From positions 1 through 43,124 of the forward strand of contig JAJZDA010000008.1 of the NCBI GenBank assembly GCA_021851525.1: a stretch of 43,124 bases of DNA. Reading direction: 5' to 3'. Below are positions 23,453 through 31,303 of this stretch, one piece after another (the first letter of the stretch is position 1; each line of letters opens with the position of its first letter). The stretch comes from Actinomycetes bacterium (GTDB lineage Bacteria > Actinomycetota > Thermoleophilia > Solirubrobacterales > Solirubrobacteraceae). The notes below the pieces were generated by a model, which was not told where the DNA came from, ran no database searches, and saw only the letters and a list, made by a program, of their open reading frames with translations. The translations under genes were made by a program, and so were the position numbers.

Positions 23453-23507
23453 CGGTCTCCGTGGTCTTGTCCCAACTGCTGTGCGAATCATGAGCATAAA
23501 TGTCATG

Positions 23508-23533
23508 GCGTGCACTTGACTACGTATGCACGC
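23508..23533. promoter_or_regulatory. Candidate operator dyad of the LacI-type regulator
   Basis: GCGTGCA and TGCACGC form a perfect 7-bp inverted repeat separated by 12 bp. The dyad covers the -35 box and part of the spacer of the cupin promoter and lies just upstream of the regulator's own -10, a position that would allow repression of both directions. The 11-bp half-site region TACGTATGCAC recurs at 24306-24316. Confidence 0.55.
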
Positions 23534-23544
23534 TCCGTAATAAT
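23516..23544 (+). promoter_or_regulatory. Sigma70-type promoter of the catabolic operon
   Basis: TTGACT (23516-23521) and AATAAT (23539-23544) are separated by 17 bp, near consensus for a housekeeping sigma factor. Initiation would be near 23551, giving a leader of about 70 nt with AGGAAGGTGG at 23608-23617 before the cupin ATG. Confidence 0.75.
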
Positions 23545-23622
23545 CCGCATCAGCCTGAGCGACGGACTCTGTGACGGAGAGAGGTGCCAGGCCTTCACGA
23601 CCAATCAGGAAGGTGGGAACGC

Positions 23623-24237
23623 ATGGCGGAGTCGCCGAACGGGGACCCCATGGCCGGGCGCATCTCGCGCTTTGCCGATCTCAAACGCAACGGAACCCCG
23701 GTGATGTTCATCGACAGCGTGCTGCCCGGTCACTACCGGATGAACTACGCCGTGATCGGTGACACGGCCTCCGAGAACCCCGATTTCAAGCCGATGATGA
23801 CCGCGCCCCACAAGTTTCAGGTGGGCATGTTCGAGGCTCCTCCCGGGAATGGGCCGGGCTGGCACACCCATGACTACGTGGAGATGTTCGTCCCGCTGAC
23901 CGGCACCTGGCGCTTCTGTTACGGGCTCAATCCCGATGATCCCGACGATCTGCTCGGCGAGGTCGTGCTGGAGCAGTGGGACGCCATCTCGTTCCCTCCA
24001 CACCTCTGGCGCCGCTTCGAAAACGCGTCGACCGAGAACGCCTGGGCGTTTGCGGTGCTGGATCCGCACGACCACTTCGACGGCCCTGACCCGCACTGGC
24101 CCGACTGGATGGTGCGTCTCGCAGAGGAGCACGGGTTGCGGGCGGACGAGCGCGGCCGGATGATCAAGCCGGCCAACTTTGCCGAGATTGAACGCGAGAT
24201 CACGGCGAAGATCTACGGCCACCCGGCGGAGCTCTGA
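23623..24237 (+). CDS. Cupin-domain protein
   Basis: The 204-aa product carries one cupin domain. Motif 1 is G-P-G-W-H-T-H-D-Y-V-E-M-F near residues 83-95 with the metal-binding HxH and Glu, and motif 2 is S-F-P-P-H-L-W-R-R-F-E-N near 125-137. Cupins in catabolic operons may be isomerases, dioxygenases or sugar-binding proteins, and the exact role cannot be set. It is first in the operon behind the TTGACT promoter and has its own strong Shine-Dalgarno. A 128-bp gap separates it from the ABC ATPase gene. Confidence 0.85.
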   Translation: MAESPNGDPMAGRISRFADLKRNGTPVMFIDSVLPGHYRMNYAVIGDTASENPDFKPMMTAPHKFQVGMFEAPPGNGPGWHTHDYVEMFVPLTGTWRFCYGLNPDDPDDLLGEVVLEQWDAISFPPHLWRRFENASTENAWAFAVLDPHDHFDGPDPHWPDWMVRLAEEHGLRADERGRMIKPANFAEIEREITAKIYGHPAEL

Positions 24238-24305
24238 GGTAGCCCTCTGATGACGGACTCTCGCGCAGGGCATCGAGGCTGGGATCGGCGAGCAACCTCC
24301 GTGGT

Positions 24306-24316
24306 TACGTATGCAC
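24306..24316. promoter_or_regulatory. Second copy of the TACGTATGCAC motif
   Basis: The same 11 bp found in the operator region occurs in the gap before the ABC ATPase gene, flanked by CCGTG and CACGG in inverted orientation. It may be an auxiliary operator for the same regulator. No good promoter is seen beside it. Confidence 0.4.
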
Positions 24317-24365
24317 ACGGCGATGGACCGCTTTCAAGGGTTCTCGCGGGTCCGGGAGAGCAGTC

Positions 24366-25133
24366 GTGAGCGCCGTTCTGGAGGCTCGCGACATCACCAA
24401 GCGCTACGGCCACGTGCAGGCGCTGAGCGGCGCCTGCTTCGAGGCTCACAAGGGCGAGGTCACGGCTCTGATCGGTGACAACGGCGCCGGCAAGTCGACG
24501 CTCGTCAAGGTCCTGTCCGGTGTGATCGCTCCCGACGGCGGGGAGATCCTGCTGGACGGCGAGCCGACCCGCCTGGACTCACCCCAGCACGCCAAGCGCC
24601 TGGGCGTTGAGACCGTCTTTCAGGATCTGGCGCTGGCCCCCGACCTGGGACCGGCTGACAACGTCTTTGTCGGGCGAGAGCTGTTCAAGCCGGGCTGGCG
24701 CGGCCGGCTGCGGATCCTCGACAAGGCGGAGATGCGCCGCCAGGCGCTCGACGCGTTCGTCTCCATGGGGACCGACGTGAAGGACATGCACGCGCCGGTC
24801 GCGGCCCTGTCCGGCGGACAGCGGCAGAGCGTCGCCATCTGCCGCTCGGTCATGTGGGCGGACCGGGTGCTGTTCCTGGACGAGCCGACCGCAGCCCTCG
24901 GCGTGCGTCAGACGCGCAACGTCCTGAAGCTCGTTCGGCGCGTGGCCGAGCGCGGCGTCGCGGTGATCCTGATCAGCCACAACATGACAGAGGTGCTGGA
25001 GGTGGCCGACCGCATAGAGGTGCTGCGCCTGGGGCAGCGGGTCGCCCAGTACCGCGGCAAGGACACCAGCGTTGAGGAGCTCGTCGGTGCGATGACCGGC
25101 GCGCTGGACTTCCATGAGGAGGTGCGACCATGA
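24366..25133 (+). CDS. Ribose-type ABC transporter ATPase
   Basis: ATPase of a CUT2/ribose-family importer. Walker A is G-D-N-G-A-G-K-S-T near residues 37-45, the ABC signature is L-S-G-G-Q-R-Q near 146, Walker B is V-L-F-L-D-E-P-T near 170 and the switch His is in I-S-H-N. At 255 aa it has a single nucleotide-binding domain, whereas RbsA/XylG-type proteins of about 500 aa have two, so it presumably works as a homodimer. Start is GTG with GGGAGAG upstream. It overlaps the permease start by ATGA. Confidence 0.95.
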   Translation: MSAVLEARDITKRYGHVQALSGACFEAHKGEVTALIGDNGAGKSTLVKVLSGVIAPDGGEILLDGEPTRLDSPQHAKRLGVETVFQDLALAPDLGPADNVFVGRELFKPGWRGRLRILDKAEMRRQALDAFVSMGTDVKDMHAPVAALSGGQRQSVAICRSVMWADRVLFLDEPTAALGVRQTRNVLKLVRRVAERGVAVILISHNMTEVLEVADRIEVLRLGQRVAQYRGKDTSVEELVGAMTGALDFHEEVRP

Positions 25134-26191
25134 GCGCCTCCGGCGGCGCGACCCCGACCGCGCAGCGATCCGATCAGCCGGAAGCGGAGCAGGATGCGCG
25201 CGCGCAGGCCCGTGTGGAGCGCAGGCAGGCGCTCGCGCGCACGCTGAACACCTCTCCCGTCTACATGTTCGGCGTCCTGCTGTGCATCTTCGTGGCCTTC
25301 ACGGTGGTCAACGCGACGGCCTTCACGTCCGTCGCCAACGTGCAGAACATCACGCTGAGCGCGGCCCCGTATCTCGTCATGGCGGTGGCTACCACCTACC
25401 TGATGATCGCCTCCGGGCTCGATCTCTCGATCGGATCCGTGCTCGTCTTCGCCAACGTGATTGAGGCCAAGGTGATGGGTGCGGTCGGTGGTGACGGGAC
25501 CGCGCCCGTGCTGATCGGGCTGGTCGCCGGCATCGGCGTCGGTGCGGGCTGGGGCCTGTTCAACGGGATCTGCGTCACCAAGCTGCGCGTGCCGGCCCTG
25601 ATCACCACCCTCGGCACCCTGGGCGCGGTGCTGGGTGCCGCCGACCTGATCACCGCCGGGAACGACATCCGCACGGTGCCGATGTCACTTGTGAACTTCG
25701 GCGCCGACTCGTTCCTCGGCGTCAGTTACATCGTCTGGGTGGCGATCGTGGTCACCGTGGTGTTCGGACTGATCCTGCACCTGACCCGCTTCGGGCGTCA
25801 CACATACATCGTCGGCTCGAACATCGAGGCGGCGCGTCGCGCGGGAATCAACGTCGACCGCCACCTGCTCAAGCTCTACGCGCTCTCCGGCGCCTCGGCC
25901 GGACTCGCCGGCTTCCTGGCGCTGGCCCAGTTTGCTTCGACCACCATCTCCGGGCACAGCACCGACGTGATCACCGTGATCACAGGGGTCGTGCTCGGCG
26001 GCACGAGCCTCTTCGGCGGCTACGGCTGGATGGTCGGCACGGTGATCGGAATCCTCATTCCGATCACCCTCAACAACGGCCTGATCATCGCCAACGTTCA
26101 GCCGTTCTGGCAGCAGGTTGCGACCGGATTCATCCTGATCGCGGCTGTCTACCTTGACCAACTTAAGCGCCGCTCGCGTGAGCGGGCTTGA
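25130..26191 (+). CDS. Ribose-type ABC transporter permease
   Basis: Integral membrane permease of the BPD_transp_2 (RbsC/XylH) family, 353 aa with about nine or ten hydrophobic segments starting near residue 44 after a charged cytoplasmic N-terminus. The S-G-L-D-L-S-I-G-S-V motif near 97 and the T-L-G-T-L-G segment near 165 are family hallmarks. Translation is coupled to the ATPase gene (ATGA). It should form a homodimer with two ATPase subunits. Confidence 0.95.
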   Translation: MSASGGATPTAQRSDQPEAEQDARAQARVERRQALARTLNTSPVYMFGVLLCIFVAFTVVNATAFTSVANVQNITLSAAPYLVMAVATTYLMIASGLDLSIGSVLVFANVIEAKVMGAVGGDGTAPVLIGLVAGIGVGAGWGLFNGICVTKLRVPALITTLGTLGAVLGAADLITAGNDIRTVPMSLVNFGADSFLGVSYIVWVAIVVTVVFGLILHLTRFGRHTYIVGSNIEAARRAGINVDRHLLKLYALSGASAGLAGFLALAQFASTTISGHSTDVITVITGVVLGGTSLFGGYGWMVGTVIGILIPITLNNGLIIANVQPFWQQVATGFILIAAVYLDQLKRRSRERA

Positions 26192-26211
26192 CAACGAAGG
26201 AGGAGGAGCAG

Positions 26212-27213
26212 GTGTCTTACATACGTCGCCCAGGATTGGGCGCGCTCGCGATGGCAGCGATCGGTGTCACCGTGGCCGCTTCGTCGGCCTCGGCCGCGAA
26301 GGTGCCCAGCGCGAAGGCCGCAAAGAACATCAGTGTCGTCTACATCCCCGGCCTCACCGGCAACCCGTTCTATTCGACGGTCGCCTGTGGTGCCGCGGTC
26401 GAGGCGAAGAAGCTCCACGTGGGCTTCTCGGTGCAGGGCGCACCGACCTTCGCGGTCAACGCGCAGACGCCGGTGGTGCAGGCGGTGACAGCCCGTCATC
26501 CGAGCGCAATCATGATCTCCAACGATGATCCCAAGGCGATGATCCCGCCGCTGCTGCGGGCTCAGCAGGCAGGCATCAAGATCATCAACATCGACGGCGA
26601 CCTCGCTGAGAAGAGCGTCGGCGTGACGAACATCCAGTCAGACAACCTCATCGGTGGCGCGATGGCCGGCCAGGAGATGCAGAAGCTGACCAAGGGGCAC
26701 GCGGGCTCGGTCCTGATCGAGGACAACGCCCCGGGATACCCGATCAGTGAACAGCGTCGCCAGGGCCTGATCAACTACCTCAGGAAGCACGACCCGAAGG
26801 TGAAGATCCTTCCGATCGTCTACACCAACAACGAGGTGGCCACCGCCGCCTCAGACGTCCGCGCCGCGGCCGCGGCGCACCCGGACCTGATTGGCGTGTA
26901 CACCGTCGAGACCAACAACACGCAGGGCGCGTTGACCGGTCTGGAGGAGGCTCACCTGACCGGCAAGGTCAAGCTGATCGGCTACGACACCTCGGCCCCG
27001 ATCGTCGCGGGCATCCGTTCGGGCAAGGTCTCGGCGGACATCGTCCAGTACCCCTACGGTGAGGGCATGCTCGGCCTCAGGGACGCCGTCCTGGCGGTTC
27101 AGGGACACAAGATCCCGCGTGAGCAGTCGCAGCCGTTCGTGGTCGCCACCAAGGCGAACATCAACACGGCGAAGGTGCAGCAGTTCATCTACAAGACCTC
27201 GTGCAGCGCGTGA
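26212..27213 (+). CDS. Exported sugar-type substrate-binding protein
   Basis: Peripla_BP_4-type binding protein that delivers ligand to the permease. Residues 1-28 form a signal peptide with R5-R6, a hydrophobic core and an A-S-A cleavage site; there is no lipobox Cys, unusual for a binding protein in a monoderm. Domain 1 begins I-S-V-V-Y-I-P-G-L-T-G-N-P-F-Y. I chose the GTG at 26212 because AAGGAGGAGGAG lies directly upstream; a TTG at 26188 would place that sequence inside the gene. Mature length is about 305 aa. Immediately after the stop is a stable hairpin. Ligand family is sugar-like but not identifiable. Confidence 0.92.
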   Translation: MSYIRRPGLGALAMAAIGVTVAASSASAAKVPSAKAAKNISVVYIPGLTGNPFYSTVACGAAVEAKKLHVGFSVQGAPTFAVNAQTPVVQAVTARHPSAIMISNDDPKAMIPPLLRAQQAGIKIINIDGDLAEKSVGVTNIQSDNLIGGAMAGQEMQKLTKGHAGSVLIEDNAPGYPISEQRRQGLINYLRKHDPKVKILPIVYTNNEVATAASDVRAAAAAHPDLIGVYTVETNNTQGALTGLEEAHLTGKVKLIGYDTSAPIVAGIRSGKVSADIVQYPYGEGMLGLRDAVLAVQGHKIPREQSQPFVVATKANINTAKVQQFIYKTSCSA

Positions 27214-27250
27214 GCGCATCACCGTCTGAACGGGGAAGCACGGAGACCAC

Positions 27251-27274
27251 GGGGAGCGCGGCAACGCGCTCCCC
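27251..27274 (+). terminator. 10-bp stem with GCAA tetraloop after the binding-protein gene
   Basis: GGGGAGCGCG and CGCGCTCCCC pair perfectly around a GNRA-type GCAA loop, 37 nt after the binding-protein stop. Such hairpins between binding-protein genes and downstream operon genes usually act as partial terminators or 3' stabilisers that raise binding-protein mRNA relative to the rest. Confidence 0.6.
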
Positions 27275-27413
27275 GCAGGTCGCCACCGCTGCCGAGCCCG
27301 CCGGGACCGCTGCGCGCCTGCGCTTCACCCCGGCCCCCGACTTCTCCATCTCCGTCCGTGCCCGGCGCTCACGCAACCTGCGAACGGCCGAGCAGGGCGA
27401 GCGCGTCCAGCCG

Positions 27414-28418
27414 ATGCGCGGTTACGAGGACACGTACGTCGACATCGTCGACTGGATCATCAGGATCACCGACAGGATCTGGGAGGACCAGGACGTCGGC
27501 TACATCTACGACACCTACCGGACCGGCTGTCGCCTCTACACGGATTCCGGGCCGGTCTATCACGTCGAGCCGATCGTCGAGGCAACGGTCCAGGCGATCA
27601 ACGCCTTCCCCGATGCACGCCACATCGCCGACGACGTGATCTGGGCTGGCAACGAGGACCAGGGCTTCGCCACATCGCATCGCGCCATCAACGTCGGCCA
27701 TCACCTCGGACCGTGGCGATGGGGTGAGCCCAGCGGCCGCAAGATCCAGATGTGGGTGATCGCCAACTGCGTCTCCGAGGAGAATGAGATCTTCGAGGAG
27801 TGGGTGCTCTACAACCAGGTGGCACGCCTGCGCCAGTGCGGCGTTGACGTGCTCGAGGCCGCGCGCCGCTACGGCAACGAGGGCTCGAGCCTGCCGCTCG
27901 CACAGCGTGAGATCACGGAGGTGGAGAGACTTGCCGGCGGCCGGATCCCGGTCCCGGCAGCCGAGCCCTCCGCCACCGGCGACGACATCGACGCGCTGGT
28001 GCGGGCCTTCTACCACAACCTCTACAACCGTCGTGACCTGAGCGCGATAGACCGCCTCTACGCGCCCAACGTGCGCTGGCACGGTGCCAGTGATCGCGAG
28101 GGCTACGGCCGCGCCGACGTGCGCGCCATGGCGCGTGGGCTGCTGGCGACCTTCCCGGACCTCGGCCTCCACGTCGACGAGGTGTACTGGATGGGCAACC
28201 CAGCTGAGGGGTTCGCCGTATCGGTGCGCTGGACTGCCCTTGGCACGCACCGTGGCCACGGGCTCTACGGTCAGCCGACCGGCCGCCGCGTGCACATCTG
28301 GGGCATGTCTCAGCTGTACATCGTCCAGGGGCGGATCGTCGAGGAGTGGGCGCTCTTCAATGAGTTCGACGTGCTTGCTCAGCTGCTCTCAGACGCGCCC
28401 GTACCGATCCTGCCTTGA
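27414..28418 (+). CDS. Tandem SnoaL/NTF2-like protein
   Basis: Two SnoaL-like (NTF2-fold, ester cyclase-like) domains in one chain. Domain 1 (about 1-145 from this start) and domain 2 (about 190-334) each end with a similar block: G-E-P-S-G-R-K-I-Q-M-W then E-E-W-V-L-Y-N, and G-Q-P-T-G-R-R-V-H-I-W then E-E-W-A-L-F-N. The fold serves isomerases, cyclases and dehydratases, so an enzymatic step in the pathway is possible. I chose ATG 27414 because the domain starts there; the in-frame GTG at 27210 (overlapping the previous stop as GTGA) would add 68 low-complexity residues and make the GCAA hairpin coding. The start is the least certain part. Confidence 0.75.
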   Translation: MRGYEDTYVDIVDWIIRITDRIWEDQDVGYIYDTYRTGCRLYTDSGPVYHVEPIVEATVQAINAFPDARHIADDVIWAGNEDQGFATSHRAINVGHHLGPWRWGEPSGRKIQMWVIANCVSEENEIFEEWVLYNQVARLRQCGVDVLEAARRYGNEGSSLPLAQREITEVERLAGGRIPVPAAEPSATGDDIDALVRAFYHNLYNRRDLSAIDRLYAPNVRWHGASDREGYGRADVRAMARGLLATFPDLGLHVDEVYWMGNPAEGFAVSVRWTALGTHRGHGLYGQPTGRRVHIWGMSQLYIVQGRIVEEWALFNEFDVLAQLLSDAPVPILP

Positions 28419-28429
28419 GGAGTTTTCAG

Positions 28430-29791
28430 ATGACAAGTAGATCCCAAACCTCGGCGATCCTGCCGGCCGGCGTGCCGGCGGACCTCGACCTCGTGCTGGT
28501 CAAGGCACCGGCTCAGGTCCCGGCAGCGGCGCACGACGAGTCGGTGGCGCAGCGGGTGTCAGAGATGCTGTTGCGCATCGACCGTGAGGGCATGGACGCG
28601 GTCCGGGCTTACTCGCGTGAGCTGGACGGCTGGGATCCGCCGTCATTCAGGGTCAGCGACGCCGATGTCGCAGCTGCACGCGAGGAGTGCAGCGAGCAGT
28701 TGCGCGCGGCCATCGCCTTCGCGCAGGACCAGATCCGGAACTTCTCGCGGCTGCAGCGCGCGACGCTGACCGACTTTGAGACGGAGACCCTTCCCGGCGT
28801 CTTCCTCGGGCAGCGCCAGGTGCCTGTCGCCCGGGTCGGTGCCTACATCCCCGCTGGTCGGGTGCCGATGCTCGCGACGCCGTTCATGACGGTGATCGTC
28901 GCCAAGGAGGCGGGTGTGGAGCAGGTGGTGGCCTGCTCGCCGCCGCGTCAGGGCAGGGGCATCCACGCCCCCGTGCTGCATTCGATCGCGACCTCCGGTG
29001 CCGACGCGATCTTCGCGCTGGGCGGCGTACAGGCGCTGGCGGCCATGGCCTTCGGCCTGCTCGAGGACGTCCCCGCGTCGGACATGATCGTCGGTCCCGG
29101 CAACGCCTTCGTGGCCGAGGCCAAGCGTCAGCTCTACGGCCGCGTCGGGATCGACCTGCTCGCCGGCCCGTCGGAGGTCACCGTGCTGGCCGACGAGAGC
29201 GCGGATCCGGAGCTGGTAGCCGCCGACCTGCTCGGGCAGGCGGAGCACGGCCCCACCTCGCCCGCGGTGCTGGTCTCCACCAGCAGGCAGTTCGCGGAAG
29301 CTGTAGTGGTTGAGATCGGCCGTCAGCTCGAGCGTCTCGCGTCGCTCGGCGGGGCCGATGAGATCCCGCGCCGCGCCTGGGAGGATCATGGTGCCGCGAT
29401 CGTCGTGGGCAGCCCCGAGGACGCCGTCCGGGTGGTGGACGGCCTCGCGCCCGAGCACCTCGAGATCCAGACCGACCGTGATCCGTGGTACTTCGAGCGG
29501 CTGCGCAACTACGGCTCGATCTTCATCGGTCAGCGCGCGACCGTGGCCTTCTCGGACAAGGCGATCGGCACCAACCACACGCTGCCGACGGGCTTGGCGG
29601 CGCGCTACACCGGCGGCCTCTCGGTGGCCAAGTTCCTCAAGACGCTGACCTTTCAGCGGATCGACACGGACGCCGGCGTCCGCGCGATCGCGCCGGTCGT
29701 GGCGGAGATCTCAAGGGCCGACCTGATGCCGGCACACGAGGCTACGGCGAACCTCCGGCTGCAGCGCTGGGCGGGCGAGTCCTTGTCGTGA
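28430..29791 (+). CDS. Histidinol-dehydrogenase-like enzyme 1 (HpsN-type)
   Basis: NAD-dependent, zinc-containing alcohol dehydrogenase of the HisD superfamily that probably oxidises an alcohol to an acid in two steps. Zinc and catalytic positions known from HisD are conserved: Q270 and H273 (G-Q-A-E-H-G), E342-H343 (P-E-H-L-E), D376 and H436. The S-D-K-A-I-G-T-N-H-T-L-P-T segment and A-R-Y-T-G-G-L-S-V-A-K-F-L-K-T resemble sulfopropanediol dehydrogenase HpsN rather than biosynthetic HisD, which has D-Y-x-S-G-x-N-H. Length 453 aa. Context is catabolic, with no his genes adjacent. GAGGAG precedes the ATG; the next gene overlaps by GTGA. The substrate is unknown. Confidence 0.85.
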   Translation: MTSRSQTSAILPAGVPADLDLVLVKAPAQVPAAAHDESVAQRVSEMLLRIDREGMDAVRAYSRELDGWDPPSFRVSDADVAAAREECSEQLRAAIAFAQDQIRNFSRLQRATLTDFETETLPGVFLGQRQVPVARVGAYIPAGRVPMLATPFMTVIVAKEAGVEQVVACSPPRQGRGIHAPVLHSIATSGADAIFALGGVQALAAMAFGLLEDVPASDMIVGPGNAFVAEAKRQLYGRVGIDLLAGPSEVTVLADESADPELVAADLLGQAEHGPTSPAVLVSTSRQFAEAVVVEIGRQLERLASLGGADEIPRRAWEDHGAAIVVGSPEDAVRVVDGLAPEHLEIQTDRDPWYFERLRNYGSIFIGQRATVAFSDKAIGTNHTLPTGLAARYTGGLSVAKFLKTLTFQRIDTDAGVRAIAPVVAEISRADLMPAHEATANLRLQRWAGESLS

Positions 29792-31263
29792 GCCGGATCG
29801 CCGGAGGTCTGGCCGGTCGGCTGCGCGGCGGGGAGCAGCTGCGGCTGCTGTTCGTCAAGATGCCGTGTCAGGCCGAGGTCGAGCTGGCGGGGGAGCTCGG
29901 CTTCGACGCCGTGATCATCGACACGGAGCATGGCACGGCGGTCGGTCTGGAGGACCATCTGCGCGCAGCTGACGCCGCTGGTATCGCCGCGCTGGTGCGT
30001 GTTCCAAACGCCGAGCCGGCGCCGATCCTGCGGGCGCTCGATGCCGGGGCGGCCGGGATCGTGGTCGCGCATGTGACCGACGCCGCCACGGCCCGGGCGG
30101 CGGTCGCCGCTGCCCACTATCCGCCACGCGGGGATCGTGGGCTGGCGCTGAGCACCCGGGCCGGCCGTTACGGCACCAGCGCGCTGGGGCTGCATCTGGA
30201 GCGCGCTGCGCAGGAGACCGTCGTGATCATCCAGATAGAGGACGCGGACGCGGTGCAGCGGGCCCGGTCGATCCTCGCCGTGGACGCCCTTGACGGGGTT
30301 CTGATCGGAGAGACGGATCTGTCGATCTCGCTCGGGCATCCGGGCGACCCGCAGCATCCCAGCGTCGTTGCCGCCGGCGCCCGCATCGTGGCTGGCGCAC
30401 GTGAGCATGGTGTTCCCATCGCCACCGTGGTCGCCTCCCCCGCCGCCGCTCAGGCCGCCGCGCGCAACGGCATCCAGGTGGCGGTCTTCGTCTCCACGCT
30501 CTTGATCCGCGATGCCTTCCGGGCGGCGCTCGGCGAGCGTTCAGAGGGCAACCTTTACGGCGGCGGCGGCCGCGTGCCGCTGCTGCTGCTGCCGGGAATG
30601 CTCGCCACCGAGGCGCTCTGGGATGAGCTGGCGCCCGCCTTGCGTGAGCTCGTGCCGCTGCGCTTCGGGCGCATCGACCTCGACGCCTCGGTTGAGGAGA
30701 TCGCCGAGTCGGTGCTGGCCTCCGCGCCCGAGCGGTTCGCGCTCGCCGGTCATTCCCTGGGGGCGATCGTCGCGCTGGCGATCATCGCGCGCGCGCCTGA
30801 GCGCGTCGACCGCCTGGCGCTGCTGAACGCCAGTGCGCGGGCGCCCAGCGCGCAGCAGCTGGCCGCCTGGGCGGAGCTCGAGCGGGGCGCACGCGAAGGT
30901 GATTTTCTCGAGCTCACGGAACGGTTCGCGCGGGACAGCGTGCCCGCCTCGCCCGCTGGCGATGCGGGCACGCTGGCCGGCCAGGTCGCTGCCATGGCGC
31001 GGGCGTGCGGCCCGCGCGCGCTCCTGCGCCATCTGGCCGCGCAGCGCTCCCGCGTCGACCAGCGACCCGGTCTGACGGCAATCACCTGCCCGACGCTGAT
31101 CGTCTCCGGTGAGAACGACACGATCTGCGCCACCGATCGCCAGGACGAGCTGGTGGCAGCAATCGCGGGGTCGCGCCACCAGCGCCTGGAGCGTGTCGGC
31201 CACTACTCGCCGCTCGAGGCGCCTGAGCAGCTGATCGCGGCCTTCGCCGCGTGGCTCGGCTGA
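29788..31263 (+). CDS. HpcH/HpaI aldolase fused to alpha/beta hydrolase
   Basis: One 491-aa frame without internal stop holds two enzymes. Residues about 1-250 are a class II pyruvate aldolase of the HpcH/HpaI family: H48 (I-I-D-T-E-H-G), R71, D85, Q149, E151 and D177 align with the catalytic and metal residues described for HpcH. The metal loop reads I-G-E-T-D-L-S instead of the usual G-P-x-D-L. Residues about 262-491 are an alpha/beta hydrolase of lactonase-like form with S323 (G-H-S-L-G), D444 (G-E-N-D) and H472 (V-G-H-Y). The linker is G-N-L-Y-G-G-G-G-R. Start is GTG overlapping the previous stop. A 2-keto-3-deoxy acid cleavage plus lactone or ester hydrolysis is inferred. Confidence 0.85.
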   Translation: MSRIAGGLAGRLRGGEQLRLLFVKMPCQAEVELAGELGFDAVIIDTEHGTAVGLEDHLRAADAAGIAALVRVPNAEPAPILRALDAGAAGIVVAHVTDAATARAAVAAAHYPPRGDRGLALSTRAGRYGTSALGLHLERAAQETVVIIQIEDADAVQRARSILAVDALDGVLIGETDLSISLGHPGDPQHPSVVAAGARIVAGAREHGVPIATVVASPAAAQAAARNGIQVAVFVSTLLIRDAFRAALGERSEGNLYGGGGRVPLLLLPGMLATEALWDELAPALRELVPLRFGRIDLDASVEEIAESVLASAPERFALAGHSLGAIVALAIIARAPERVDRLALLNASARAPSAQQLAAWAELERGAREGDFLELTERFARDSVPASPAGDAGTLAGQVAAMARACGPRALLRHLAAQRSRVDQRPGLTAITCPTLIVSGENDTICATDRQDELVAAIAGSRHQRLERVGHYSPLEAPEQLIAAFAAWLG

Positions 31264-31303
31264 ACCCTTCCCAGCAGGATCAGAACTCAGAAAGGAACAA
31301 CGC

